Assembly (NCBI RefSeq): GCF_900101495.1
Contig: NZ_FMUS01000021.1
Location: 27,176-91,175, forward strand
Source of the DNA: Alkaliphilus peptidifermentans DSM 18978
GTDB lineage: Bacteria > Bacillota > Clostridia > Peptostreptococcales > Natronincolaceae
Direction of reading: 5' to 3'
DNA length: 64,000 nt
Positions 18,345 to 27,201 of this stretch are shown here, one piece after another. Both the position numbers and the translations under genes were made by a program. The notes under the pieces were generated by a model. That model was not told where the DNA came from, did not search any database, and was given only the letters and a program-made list of their open reading frames with translations. How positions within the stretch are numbered: the stretch's first letter is position 1; every line of letters starts with the position of its first letter.

Positions 18345-19520
18345 CTATTTCTTGATAAATAGCTCAAGTGGATAATCATATAGATGCTCAAAACCATTTT
18401 TAGTAATTTGTATTGATGCATCTATCTCAAATCCAACATCATCAAACCAAATACCTGGAATAAGATGAATTGTCATATTGGGTTGTAGTACCGTTTTATC
18501 ACCAGGTCTAACACTAATTGTTTGCTCACCCCAATCTGGAGGATAATTAACCCCTATAGAATAACCTATTCTAGAAGTTTTTATTATACCTGAATGAGCA
18601 ATACTTTTTCTCCATGCTTCTTCAACTTCCTCTACAACGACTCCTGATTTTATTATATTCAAAGCGTCCTGTAATCCTTCAAGCACAACTTTAGCAGTAT
18701 CTAACATTAATTGCGGAGGATTCTTTCCCAGATATATTGTACGGGCGATTGGTGCATGATAATGTTTATATGCTCCACATAGCTCCAGTAACACTGCTTC
18801 TTCCTGCTGATATCGTTTATCAGTCCATGTTAAGTGGGGAGTTTTAGTGGCTTCTCCCGCCATCATTAATGGAACTATAGCAGGATAATCGCCACCATGC
18901 TCTTCTGTTCCACCATACTGGGCAGCAGCAATAGCCGCAGCCGCATCACATTCTCTAACTCCTGGTGCAATTACTTTACGGGCAGTATCCATAACTTTTA
19001 CAGCTATTTTACCTGCTCGTCTCATAAACTCAATTTCTGCATTTGATTTTATTAGTCTTACCCAATTAACAAGAGTATTTGCATCAACAAACCGAGCATT
19101 AGGAAGGGAAGCCTCTAATTCTACATAGGACCGATGTGTGAAGAAAAATTGATCCATTTCAACTCCTATTGATCCTTTATCCCATCCCTTTTCTTTAATG
19201 TAGTCTGCAATAAAATGCATTGGATGTTTTACAGTAGACTGAACATAGTCATCTGCATACTCCAATATATTTTCCTCCGACAGAAAGCTAGTAATACGGG
19301 CTCCATTTGCATCCATACCTCTTCCAAGCCAAACTGGCTCTTCTTGTTCTAAAGAAACTAGTACACATTGATGTACATAAAAGCTCCAACCATCATATCC
19401 AGTTAGATAGTTCATATTAGCAGGGTGAGATATCAATAATAGATCTATACCTGCCTCACTCATTTTTTCCTTGGTCTTAGATATTCGTTGAAGATATTCC
19501 TCTCTTTCAAATACTGGCAT
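18345..19520 (-). CDS. doeA: Ectoine hydrolase-like M24 protein (DoeA/EutD)
   Basis: A 391-residue member of the M24 (creatinase/aminopeptidase P) fold. The segment LTGYDGWSFYVHQCVL with GRGMDANGAR downstream is the pattern I know from ectoine hydrolases DoeA/EutD, which open the ectoine ring to N-acetyl-2,4-diaminobutyrate. The metal-ligand aspartates of true M24 peptidases are replaced: ELCGAYKHYHAPIART has E246 where the first Asp would be, matching the catalytic Glu reported for EutD. AAGGAGG precedes the ATG. It lies between EutA-like and EutB-like genes, the order expected for the pathway. The substrate is inferred, possibly a related cyclic amidine. Confidence 0.8.
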   Translation of the reverse strand: MPVFEREEYLQRISKTKEKMSEAGIDLLLISHPANMNYLTGYDGWSFYVHQCVLVSLEQEEPVWLGRGMDANGARITSFLSEENILEYADDYVQSTVKHPMHFIADYIKEKGWDKGSIGVEMDQFFFTHRSYVELEASLPNARFVDANTLVNWVRLIKSNAEIEFMRRAGKIAVKVMDTARKVIAPGVRECDAAAAIAAAQYGGTEEHGGDYPAIVPLMMAGEATKTPHLTWTDKRYQQEEAVLLELCGAYKHYHAPIARTIYLGKNPPQLMLDTAKVVLEGLQDALNIIKSGVVVEEVEEAWRKSIAHSGIIKTSRIGYSIGVNYPPDWGEQTISVRPGDKTVLQPNMTIHLIPGIWFDDVGFEIDASIQITKNGFEHLYDYPLELFIKK

Positions 19521-19553
19521 CTCTAATCCTCCTTACATTTCTTTTTAATGAGC

Positions 19554-20285
19554 TTACATGAAACCTGTGACTCTATTCTTTACTACTACTGAATAAATAT
19601 AGTTAATCATAGTTACAAAATCGAAAACTGGCAATCCTGTTGCCATCTGAATTGCAGAACCATAAGGTGGAAGAACACTACATTCTAAAAGTATAAGCTT
19701 AATTGTTGGATCCTTCTTTATCATAGAAGTTGCCGCCGCAACTACCTCAGTTTCAACCTTTTTAAAATCCAGTTCTCCTACTTCTTCAATAAAAGCCGAA
19801 GAAAAATACGACGCATTTTGAAGCCCCTGTATGGCTATTCTTCCTGGTAAAGCTGCACCACATAACTCCAATATACCTTCACTTAAGGCATTAGAATTCA
19901 CGGTAATAATTCCAATTTTTTCATTTGCTGCTATCAGTCTTTCCATAAAAGGAACTTGAAGCAGGCTTGATAGAAACACTGGTAGTTTCAACTGATCTAC
20001 CAATTGCTTTTGATATAATGCCATAAATCCACAATCACTGGTTATGGCACGGACTCCTTCTCTTTTTAACTCCAAGCCTGCTTCCAGTACTGCATCTAAA
20101 GCCGTAAGATCATGACTTAAAATTCGTTTGACTGTCAATCCTGGAACTCGTCGAAAACGCACCGGAAAACTATAGGTGGTGGCATTGGCAACATCACCTG
20201 GTATAAATGGTGCAACACTATCCAATAGAATAATTCCAATAGCTTCACCATAGCTTACTTGGCCAGGTTTTGCATAATATATCAT
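19554..20285 (-). CDS. eutA: Asp/Glu racemase-superfamily protein (EutA-like)
   Basis: A 243-residue protein of the aspartate/glutamate racemase, maleate isomerase and arylmalonate decarboxylase superfamily. The two expected cysteines are present in AITSDCGFMALYQ and LILLECSVLPPYGSA, so a two-base or Cys-based isomerase mechanism is possible. Hydroxyectoine clusters of Proteobacteria carry a relative, EutA. AGAGGGGTGATCAG precedes the ATG. It follows the TRAP permease by 19 bases and precedes the ectoine hydrolase-like gene by 33, so it is in one transcription unit with both. The exact reaction is unknown. Confidence 0.75.
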   Translation of the reverse strand: MIYYAKPGQVSYGEAIGIILLDSVAPFIPGDVANATTYSFPVRFRRVPGLTVKRILSHDLTALDAVLEAGLELKREGVRAITSDCGFMALYQKQLVDQLKLPVFLSSLLQVPFMERLIAANEKIGIITVNSNALSEGILELCGAALPGRIAIQGLQNASYFSSAFIEEVGELDFKKVETEVVAAATSMIKKDPTIKLILLECSVLPPYGSAIQMATGLPVFDFVTMINYIYSVVVKNRVTGFM

Positions 20286-20304
20286 CTGATCACCCCTCTA
20301 CTCT

Positions 20305-21582
20305 TTACATAAATGCCATGTTTGGTAAGAACAATGCAATTTGAGGAAACATCACTAACAATGCTGTTACCAGAAGTAAAATAAGTACAAAGGGTGGAGT
20401 ATGCCCAATAATTTCGAGATAAGGCCGCCTAAAAATTAACTGAGCAGTAAAAATATCGCAGCCAAAAGGTGGTGTGGCAGAACCAATTGCCGCCTGCAAA
20501 GTAACAAGAACACCAAGTAAAACAGGATCAATACCTGTACTAATTACATAAGGGGCAAAAATCGGACTTAATACATAAATAGCAACAATAGGATCTACAA
20601 ACATACAGGCTATAAAGTATGAAGCTACAACAATTAATACTACATATAGCTGTGATGGGTCTTGCCCGAATAGTCGTGGCAAGTATTGCTGAGGAATTCT
20701 TAAAAAGCTTAGTATCCAAGATAAAACATTACCTGCTCCTACTAAGATAAATACAACCCCAGTTATGACACCAGTTTGAAGAAAATGATCGATCATACTA
20801 TTAAAGGAGAGTGTTTTATAAATTAATCCTTCCAATAAAATTGCATAAGCTACAGATACTGCTGCTGCTTCCGTTGGACTAAATATACCACCATAGATTC
20901 CACCAATAATAATTACTGGGAATCCCATAACTAGAATAGCACCCTTAATAGCTTCTTTTCGTTCTGTCCAGCTAGCTTTATCTATGCTACCGATATTATT
21001 TCTTTTTGCGTATATATAGCAGTAAATAGAAAACAGTAGGAATATAAGAATTCCAGGGCCTACCCCTGCTAAAAACAATCTACCTACAGAGGTTCCTGTA
21101 ACAACTCCGTAGACTATAAATCCAATACTAGGAGGGATCAGAAAAGCAATATCACTAGAATTTATTATCAAGCCTAATGTAAATGAACTTGGATACCCAG
21201 CATCAAGTAGCATTGGTCTCATAGTACCTCCGATTGCTGCCACTGTTGCTTGAGTAGAACCTGAAACTGCTCCAAAAAGGGTACAACTTGCATTTGTGGT
21301 AATTGCTAGACCTCCTGGAATATGTCCCACAAAGCTTTTTACCATACGTATTAGTCTGTTGGCAGCTTGTCCGGCTGTTATAATATTGGCAGCTAATATA
21401 AACATGGGGACGGCCACAAGAGCAGGAGGAATCATGCCAGTAATAACCTGCTGAACCACAACGTGCATATTTAAATTTGGCATGTTCATTTGAATATAAA
21501 GTAGCAATGATCCTAATAGAACCACCATGAAGGGGAACCCCATCATAAGTTTAGTGAACATAGTAATTGCCATTAAAAGCAT
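20305..21582 (-). CDS. dctM: TRAP transporter large permease (DctM)
   Basis: A 425-residue integral membrane protein with about 12 helices, the Na+-coupled translocating subunit of a TRAP transporter. Family markers are the FGAVSGSTQATVAAIGGTM region, IPPSIGFIVYGVVTG and the closing GSATPPFGCDIFTAQ. It follows dctQ by 15 bases and precedes the EutA-like gene by 19. Together with dctP and dctQ it is the uptake system of the island; ectoine is imported by TRAP systems of this kind (TeaABC, UehABC). Confidence 0.93.
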   Translation of the reverse strand: MLLMAITMFTKLMMGFPFMVVLLGSLLLYIQMNMPNLNMHVVVQQVITGMIPPALVAVPMFILAANIITAGQAANRLIRMVKSFVGHIPGGLAITTNASCTLFGAVSGSTQATVAAIGGTMRPMLLDAGYPSSFTLGLIINSSDIAFLIPPSIGFIVYGVVTGTSVGRLFLAGVGPGILIFLLFSIYCYIYAKRNNIGSIDKASWTERKEAIKGAILVMGFPVIIIGGIYGGIFSPTEAAAVSVAYAILLEGLIYKTLSFNSMIDHFLQTGVITGVVFILVGAGNVLSWILSFLRIPQQYLPRLFGQDPSQLYVVLIVVASYFIACMFVDPIVAIYVLSPIFAPYVISTGIDPVLLGVLVTLQAAIGSATPPFGCDIFTAQLIFRRPYLEIIGHTPPFVLILLLVTALLVMFPQIALFLPNMAFM

Positions 21583-21597
21583 ATTTACACCTCTCTT

Positions 21598-22233
21598 TTA
21601 GACTTTATCTTTGTCTTTGACTACTTCTTCCACCATGAAAATATTTTCTGCTAAGTCTTCATGCTTTTCCACAATACTCCTGAGTTCTTCTGCTTCGTAA
21701 TCTCCCTGCTGTTCTGGTGATAACCATACATCCTTCTCAACAATATTCTTTACGATTGTTCTTATATATTGAATTCCTGCAGAAAAAAAGCCAATAGGTA
21801 TAATAATCAAGAAAAACCAATATGGCAATCGCAAGGCCGGTGTGCGATGAAGCATCCTTCGACTCATCATCATGTAATCATATGAATAACGGGACATAAG
21901 AAACATTACAATGGCACTAATACCACAAATTAAAAATATCAATACTTTCTGAATTTTGGGGTTCATGGCATCAAAAATCGCACCCATGCGAACATGTCGA
22001 GCCTTTCGCACAGCATAGCTAACACCTGTAAAGGTTATCAATATTACCAAGAGTTCAGATATTTCTTCTGCAAAGTATATACTCTTAAAAAAGGTTCTTG
22101 CTATAACATTAGTTATCAGTAAGCTAGCAAGGGCACATACTCCTAGTGATAAAACAATAACTTCGAACCATTCAACACTCTTACCTATAATCTTAAAAGT
22201 AGAAAAAACGCCATTCTTTATGTTTTTTAGCAT
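21598..22233 (-). CDS. dctQ: TRAP transporter small permease (DctQ)
   Basis: A 211-residue protein with four membrane helices in the DctQ pattern (SVEWFEVIVLSLGVCALASLL; FFKSIYFAEEISELLVILITFTGVSYAVRKARHVRMGAI over helix 2 and the loop) and a charged C-terminal tail. A longer frame exists upstream, but AAAGGGG precedes the ATG at 22231-22233 and the upstream residues are not like the family. The tail of about 50 residues is longer than usual. A stem-loop lies between this gene and dctP. Confidence 0.9.
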   Translation of the reverse strand: MLKNIKNGVFSTFKIIGKSVEWFEVIVLSLGVCALASLLITNVIARTFFKSIYFAEEISELLVILITFTGVSYAVRKARHVRMGAIFDAMNPKIQKVLIFLICGISAIVMFLMSRYSYDYMMMSRRMLHRTPALRLPYWFFLIIIPIGFFSAGIQYIRTIVKNIVEKDVWLSPEQQGDYEAEELRSIVEKHEDLAENIFMVEEVVKDKDKV

Positions 22234-22255
22234 ACCTACGCCCCTTTCTGAAATC

Positions 22256-22279
22256 CCTGCGGTGCAACAGCACCGCAGG
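22256..22279 (-). other. Intercistronic stem-loop between dctP and dctQ
   Basis: A perfect 10-bp GC-rich stem CCTGCGGTGC / GCACCGCAGG with loop AACA and no T tract. It probably protects or partly terminates the message so that the binding protein DctP is made in excess over the membrane subunits. Confidence 0.75.
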
Positions 22280-22299
22280 AGAATGGTACTCAAAGAATG

Positions 22300-23433
22300 T
22301 TAGTCGTTAATTCCCAAAGCTTTTTTGGCTGCTTCTATATCTTTTTGAAGTGCCTCTAAAATTTCTTCTGCCTGAACCCCTCCAATTTCAAGGAACTTAG
22401 GATATACTTTTTCAGCACGCTCTTTAAAAGGCTTTAGGTCTTCACCAGTAACTTCTATAACTTCTATGCTTGGTTTATCCTTAAGCATTGCTTCTAAGTC
22501 AATTTCTGTCTTTTCATCAATCCATTTACCTGAAGGAATAATGGCATCAATCCACCATTCTCTCATTTTTTGTTGTGCTTCTTGTGGTAATGAATCAAAG
22601 AATTGCATATTAACAGTTGGAATTCCTAAGAAAGGCTCAGCATATATTTGAGTGAAGTAATTTTGCACTTCATAGAAGTTCATGCTTCTTATGGCAAATA
22701 TAGGATTTACCTGTCCGTCAATTAAACCCATCTGAAGACCACCATAAACTTCTCCATATGACATAGGAGTAGGTGAAGCACCATAAGCCATGTAGTCTTC
22801 AACTAGAAGTGTAGACCCCATTACTCTAACCTTAAATCCATTCATATCTTCTACAGTTCTAATTGGTTTATTAGCTGTCATCCACTGCCATCCTTCATAC
22901 ATTACACTTAGTGGAACTAAACCATTTCGACGGAAGCTTTCTTCTAAAATATCCATAAACTCCCCATTTCTAACAACATGGTCAATTACCTCTGGAAGGC
23001 GCTCAGATGGCCAAATATAATGTAGAGCCAATACTTGAGCCTCTGGTACAAAGGCGCTTATCCATGCGAAATCGGTGAAAACGTATTCAACCACACCATA
23101 TTGTGCCAATTCATTAATGTCACGTGTATCTCCAAGGGTACCATAAGGATAAACAGTTACATCAAAATCACCATCAGACCAAGCCAGCATTTCATCAGCA
23201 AAATACTCTGCCCATACCGTCATAAAATCTCCTTCAATTTCTTCCGAGGCAAATTTTGCTTCAATTTTAGAGTCAAATATTTTATTAGTTTTTTCTACAG
23301 CTTCACCATTGGTTGATCCTACTGGTTCAGTAGTATCATTATTACTACTGCATCCTGTCAGCCCTAATGTACCCATCAAAATAAGGATTAATAACATTGC
23401 CAACATCTTTTGCATTGGTTTTCTGTTTTTCAT
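22300..23433 (-). CDS. dctP: TRAP transporter substrate-binding lipoprotein (DctP)
   Basis: A 377-residue DctP-family solute receptor. The lipobox LGLTGC near residue 28 shows that it is anchored by lipid to the membrane outer face, as in Gram-positives. The core has PTPMSYGEVYGGLQMGLIDGQVNP, the TRAP signature region in which Arg of FKVRVMGS upstream normally holds a carboxylate. It opens the operon dctPQM-eutA-doeA-eutB-ridA. The gap before it (23434-23655) should hold the operon promoter; TTGGAC, 18 bases, TATATG on the minus strand is a weak candidate. Confidence 0.93.
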   Translation of the reverse strand: MKNRKPMQKMLAMLLILILMGTLGLTGCSSNNDTTEPVGSTNGEAVEKTNKIFDSKIEAKFASEEIEGDFMTVWAEYFADEMLAWSDGDFDVTVYPYGTLGDTRDINELAQYGVVEYVFTDFAWISAFVPEAQVLALHYIWPSERLPEVIDHVVRNGEFMDILEESFRRNGLVPLSVMYEGWQWMTANKPIRTVEDMNGFKVRVMGSTLLVEDYMAYGASPTPMSYGEVYGGLQMGLIDGQVNPIFAIRSMNFYEVQNYFTQIYAEPFLGIPTVNMQFFDSLPQEAQQKMREWWIDAIIPSGKWIDEKTEIDLEAMLKDKPSIEVIEVTGEDLKPFKERAEKVYPKFLEIGGVQAEEILEALQKDIEAAKKALGIND

Positions 23434-23655
23434 TTTTCTTCCCCCTTAATTTTTTTAGAATTTGATAGATGATTACTACCAAACCACTTTAAAAAGACTG
23501 TTATTTTAATATTTAACTGTCTTATTAAAAAAATATGAAATATGTTATCTTCGCATAGCTTGACATATAATGCTTAATCTATGCTCAGTCCAATGCTTGA
23601 TGGGTATATTGGCATTCATTTTATTGACAATTCTGATAATTTAGACTAGTTTATA

Positions 23656-23693
23656 AGCTCTACTAGTAGGTTTTATTCCCACTAGATAGAGCT
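23656..23693 (-). terminator. Hairpin after iclR
   Basis: AGCTCTACTAGT pairs imperfectly with ACTAGATAGAGCT just after the IclR stop codon. It has no clear T tract, so it may be a weak terminator or an RNA-stabilising structure. Confidence 0.5.
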
Positions 23694-23701
23694 GTGTCTT
23701 T

Positions 23702-24514
23702 CTAATTAATGTCTTTCTTTTCGCCCATATAACCCACAAAGGCAGCTAATTCTTTAGTTGCTATATCGAGGCCTTTTTTAATATCCATTATTTTATGAAA
23801 GCTCAATCTAATACTTGGGCCGCTAACACTTACTGCTGCAACTACCTCATTTCTGTAATTTCTTACAGGCATTGCTATACAAGTTAAGCCTGGTACAAAT
23901 TCTTCATCATCAATACTGTAGCCCTGTTTTTTTATTTTTTCTAGCTCTAGCATTAAATCATCTAATGAAGTAATGGTATTGGCCGTAAATTTCTTCAATT
24001 CGGTGTCACCATACAGGTTATCTATTTCTTCCCTTGTCATCTCAGCCATTAAAGATTTTCCCATTGCTGTTGCATGCAATGGTTCTCTACTACCCACCTG
24101 AAGGTTAGCAATAAGGGTTGCCTTTGCATTCATTTTTGATATTGTAACTACAGAGTTTTCTACCCTTACTCCTAAATTTACAGTTTCTCCATAGGTATTA
24201 CATAGGTCTTCAAGAATTTTAGTATCATAATTAAATAGGTTTCTTTGCTGTGGAATTAGATTCCCAATTTCAAAGAGCTTCCATCCTAACCTGTATTTAG
24301 TATTGTTGGGACACTTCTCAACATAGTTATACGACTGTAGAGTATCTAATAACCGATGCACAGTGCTTTTTCCCATCCCTAGCTTACTGCTCAGTTCACT
24401 TATTCCAAGACCTCCATTTAAGCCATCCTTAGATAAAATATCAATTACATCTAGTGCCTTCTCAACTGTTTGCACTGGGTACTTGGGGTTTTTAACATTT
24501 TTTACATTTTCCAA
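23702..24514 (-). CDS. IclR-family transcriptional regulator
   Basis: A 270-residue regulator: an N-terminal winged helix (VEKALDVIDILSKDG, ISELSSKLGMGKSTVHRLLDTL) and a C-terminal IclR effector domain (VGSREPLHATAMGKSLMAE, FVPGLTCIAMPVRN). The start is TTG with AGGAAG upstream. It lies inside the island between the M20 gene and dctP. Its own promoter region carries the motif TTCTATATTATAGAACG, which recurs before the panB-like gene, so it probably controls both transcription units. IclR proteins usually bind small organic acids. Confidence 0.9.
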   Translation of the reverse strand: MENVKNVKNPKYPVQTVEKALDVIDILSKDGLNGGLGISELSSKLGMGKSTVHRLLDTLQSYNYVEKCPNNTKYRLGWKLFEIGNLIPQQRNLFNYDTKILEDLCNTYGETVNLGVRVENSVVTISKMNAKATLIANLQVGSREPLHATAMGKSLMAEMTREEIDNLYGDTELKKFTANTITSLDDLMLELEKIKKQGYSIDDEEFVPGLTCIAMPVRNYRNEVVAAVSVSGPSIRLSFHKIMDIKKGLDIATKELAAFVGYMGEKKDIN

Positions 24515-24537
24515 TTGTATCTTCCTTCCTCTTATAA

Positions 24538-24554
24538 TTCTATATTATAGAACG
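24538..24554. promoter_or_regulatory. Putative IclR operator
   Basis: TTCTATATTATAGAACG, a 15-bp palindrome (TTCTATA-T-TATAGAA) plus CG, 24 bases before the IclR start. Near-copies occur at 29186-29202, 29359-29375 and 29487-29503. Confidence 0.7.
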
Positions 24555-24638
24555 TTTTTCTCGAGTTTATTATACTATATACAATCTAAATATCCCAGTA
24601 CATTTTTAACTCCCATATGATATTTTCTCTTATTATAG

Positions 24639-25820
24639 TTACATCTTGTTTAAATAAGCTAAAACACTTCTAATATGCAGCTCAACACCAATAGCTAATG
24701 AATCTTCGTCAATATTGAACCTTGCGTGATGATGTGGGTAATTTGATCCCTTTTTGTCGTTTCCAGTACCAACAAATATAAATGTACTTGGTACCTCCAA
24801 TGAAAATTCAGAAAAATCTTCCCCTGCCATGCAAACATAGGGTACAATGTCTTTTTGAGGATCATTTACAACTTTTTCTGCCTCCTGCCTTACCATGCTT
24901 GTAAGCTGCGGATGATTAATTAATACTGAATTGCTGGGGATAAACTGTAATTCATAGTGGGCTTGATGTGCTTCACATATGCTCTTCACAATTCTTTCAA
25001 ACCTTGCATAGGGCTTTTCTTCACTTGTATCATTACCCTCATATAGATGTCTGATGGTTCCTTCTAAATCTATGGCTTCGGGTATAATGTTTGCTGCAGT
25101 ACCACCATTGATTTTTCCAAACATAATAACGGTTGGATTTAGTGCATTAATCTCTCTTGTTTGTATCATCTGGACATTTTGAATAATACTGGCTGCCGTC
25201 AAAATTGGGTCTATTGAGTACTGTGGAGCCGAGGTATGCCCTCCTTTTCCAATGATTCTTAGTTTGAAATTCTTATGGGCACCCATTATTGGTCCTTCAG
25301 AAATTCCAATTTTTCCTGTTTCGAGGGGTGTCCAAAGATGAATTCCAAGTGCCGCATCTACTTTTGGATTTTCCATTACCCCTTCATCAATCATTATTCT
25401 TGCTCCTGCTTCTTCTTCATTGGGTTGAAAAACAAACTTTATATTACCTTTGATTTTTTCCTTATGCTTAGCCAAAATTTTTGCAGCTACCAGTAGCATC
25501 GCAACATGGCCATCATGACCGCATGCATGCATCTTTCCTTCATAAAGGGATTTATATGAAAGGTCATTTTCTTCACTGACCAATAGAGCATCCATGTCTG
25601 CCCTCAAAATGACTGTTGCACCTTCTTGACTTCCCTTTAATAATCCAACAACTCCAGTAGTTGCTATTTTCATTACTTCAATTCCACAATCCAATAAATA
25701 TTTCTCTATAACCTCTGAGGTCCTAAATTCTTGAAAGCCTAACTCTGGATGCTGATGAAAGTCCCTCCTTAAGTCAATCAGTTCTTGAGCATATTTTTTA
25801 ATCTCTTCTTTAATATTCAT
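24639..25820 (-). CDS. M20D amidohydrolase (amino-acid N-deacylase type)
   Basis: A 393-residue M20D metallo-amidohydrolase (HipO/AbgB/N-acetyl-diaminopimelate deacetylase group). Motifs are FHQHPELGFQEFRTSEVI, MHACGHDGHVAM (metal Cys/His), PNEEEAGARIMIDEG and the C-terminal MAGEDFSEF. Such enzymes remove acyl groups from amino acids. In this island it could deacetylate the N-acetyl-diaminobutyrate made by the ectoine hydrolase-like enzyme, in place of the missing DoeB/EutE; that is inference. It is upstream of iclR and downstream of the dehydrogenase gene on the same strand. Confidence 0.87.
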   Translation of the reverse strand: MNIKEEIKKYAQELIDLRRDFHQHPELGFQEFRTSEVIEKYLLDCGIEVMKIATTGVVGLLKGSQEGATVILRADMDALLVSEENDLSYKSLYEGKMHACGHDGHVAMLLVAAKILAKHKEKIKGNIKFVFQPNEEEAGARIMIDEGVMENPKVDAALGIHLWTPLETGKIGISEGPIMGAHKNFKLRIIGKGGHTSAPQYSIDPILTAASIIQNVQMIQTREINALNPTVIMFGKINGGTAANIIPEAIDLEGTIRHLYEGNDTSEEKPYARFERIVKSICEAHQAHYELQFIPSNSVLINHPQLTSMVRQEAEKVVNDPQKDIVPYVCMAGEDFSEFSLEVPSTFIFVGTGNDKKGSNYPHHHARFNIDEDSLAIGVELHIRSVLAYLNKM

Positions 25821-25912
25821 GTGACTCAGCTCCTACTTAAAAAAGTCAATACTTCAAGGTCTTCCTTCCATAAAATTATAAGAATATTATGGAAGGAAAA
25901 CCTATTAATTGG

Positions 25913-27145
25913 TTATACCCAGCCTCTGGCCTTCATTGAATTACTAAGCTTCGTTAATGCATTAACCCAAGCTGCATTCCTCATTGATGTTTTCTTTAGA
26001 TCAGCTGTTTCAACTGTTTCTCTATATGCCTTTACAATGCGTTCCTTTAGCTTTGAATTAACTGTCTCGATATCCCAATAGGTATCTGTTAATCCTTGTG
26101 TACGTTCAAATGAACATACGATTGCACTACCACAATTTGTAACTACATCAGGTACAACTTTAATCCCTCTGTCTTCTAGTATTTTTTCGCCATTAGGTGT
26201 TATTGGTCCATTGGCACATTCAAGAATTAACTTTGCTTTAATGTTATTTGCATTTTCTTCTGTAATAACACTCTGAACCGCTGCAGGCATTAGGATATCA
26301 CAATTAAGCTCAAGTAATTCTTGGTTTGATATAGGTCTTGACCCAGGGAACCCTGCCACTGTACCTTCTTTATCTACATAGCTTTCAAGCTCATTAACAT
26401 TAAAACCATCTAACTTAACAATTCCACCATTAATGTCACTTACAGCTATTACTTTATAGCCTTCTTTATATAATAATCTTGCAGCTATTCTGCCTACATT
26501 ACCAAAGCCTTGAAACACTACAGTTGACCCCTTAGGAATGGACAAATCCTTCACTGCCTCCATTGTTACAAAGAAAGCTCCTGTTCCTGTAGCTTCCATG
26601 CTTCCAACAGTACCATTAACCTCTGCTGGTTTATCGTTAATTGCAGCTGGACTGTGGAAACCCATTATTTCTTCGTATTCATCCAACATCCATGCTTGTG
26701 TTTTAGCACTTGTTCCTATATCTGCACCAGGAATGTCTACCCAAGCTCCCTTCATTGGAAGCTTTCGAATATAAGCCCGCGTAAGTCTTTCAAGCTCACC
26801 TTCACTTAATTTCTTAGGGTCAACCTTAATTCCACCTTTTCCTCCACCAGCAGGTATTCCTGCTACTGCATGCTTAATTGTCATCCAAAAGCCCAACGCT
26901 TTAACAGTATCAAGGTCTAAATCAGGTACAAATCTAGTACCGTTTTTTGTTTGTCCTAATGCATCATTATAATGTACACGGTAAGCAGTGAATATTTCTA
27001 GATCTCCATTATCAAGCTTCAATGGAATACTAAACTGGAATATTCTTTTGGGTTGGCTTAGAAATTTTACTACATTAGGCTCCAGTCCTGCAACTTCACT
27101 TGCTGCACGTAAAGTGCTTAACGCTGTATCAAACGGGTTACTCAT
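25913..27145 (-). CDS. gdhA: Glu/Leu/Phe/Val dehydrogenase
   Basis: A 410-residue NAD(P)-dependent amino-acid dehydrogenase. PAGGGKGGIKVDPKKLS holds the catalytic lysine region, WMLDEYEEIMG and VFQGFGNVGRIAARLLY (GxGxxG nucleotide loop) follow, and the C-terminal CANGPITPNGEKILEDRGI is typical of glutamate dehydrogenase. Glutamate is the most likely substrate, but branched-chain members share these motifs. It is encoded in the island between the TIM-barrel gene and the M20 gene and could remove nitrogen released by catabolism as glutamate/2-oxoglutarate exchange. Confidence 0.88.
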   Translation of the reverse strand: MSNPFDTALSTLRAASEVAGLEPNVVKFLSQPKRIFQFSIPLKLDNGDLEIFTAYRVHYNDALGQTKNGTRFVPDLDLDTVKALGFWMTIKHAVAGIPAGGGKGGIKVDPKKLSEGELERLTRAYIRKLPMKGAWVDIPGADIGTSAKTQAWMLDEYEEIMGFHSPAAINDKPAEVNGTVGSMEATGTGAFFVTMEAVKDLSIPKGSTVVFQGFGNVGRIAARLLYKEGYKVIAVSDINGGIVKLDGFNVNELESYVDKEGTVAGFPGSRPISNQELLELNCDILMPAAVQSVITEENANNIKAKLILECANGPITPNGEKILEDRGIKVVPDVVTNCGSAIVCSFERTQGLTDTYWDIETVNSKLKERIVKAYRETVETADLKKTSMRNAAWVNALTKLSNSMKARGWV

Positions 27146-27201
27146 AATTTTCCTCCTATCATGTTACCCCAAAGGGTTACTTTGTTGTTACCTAATCAAC
27201 T

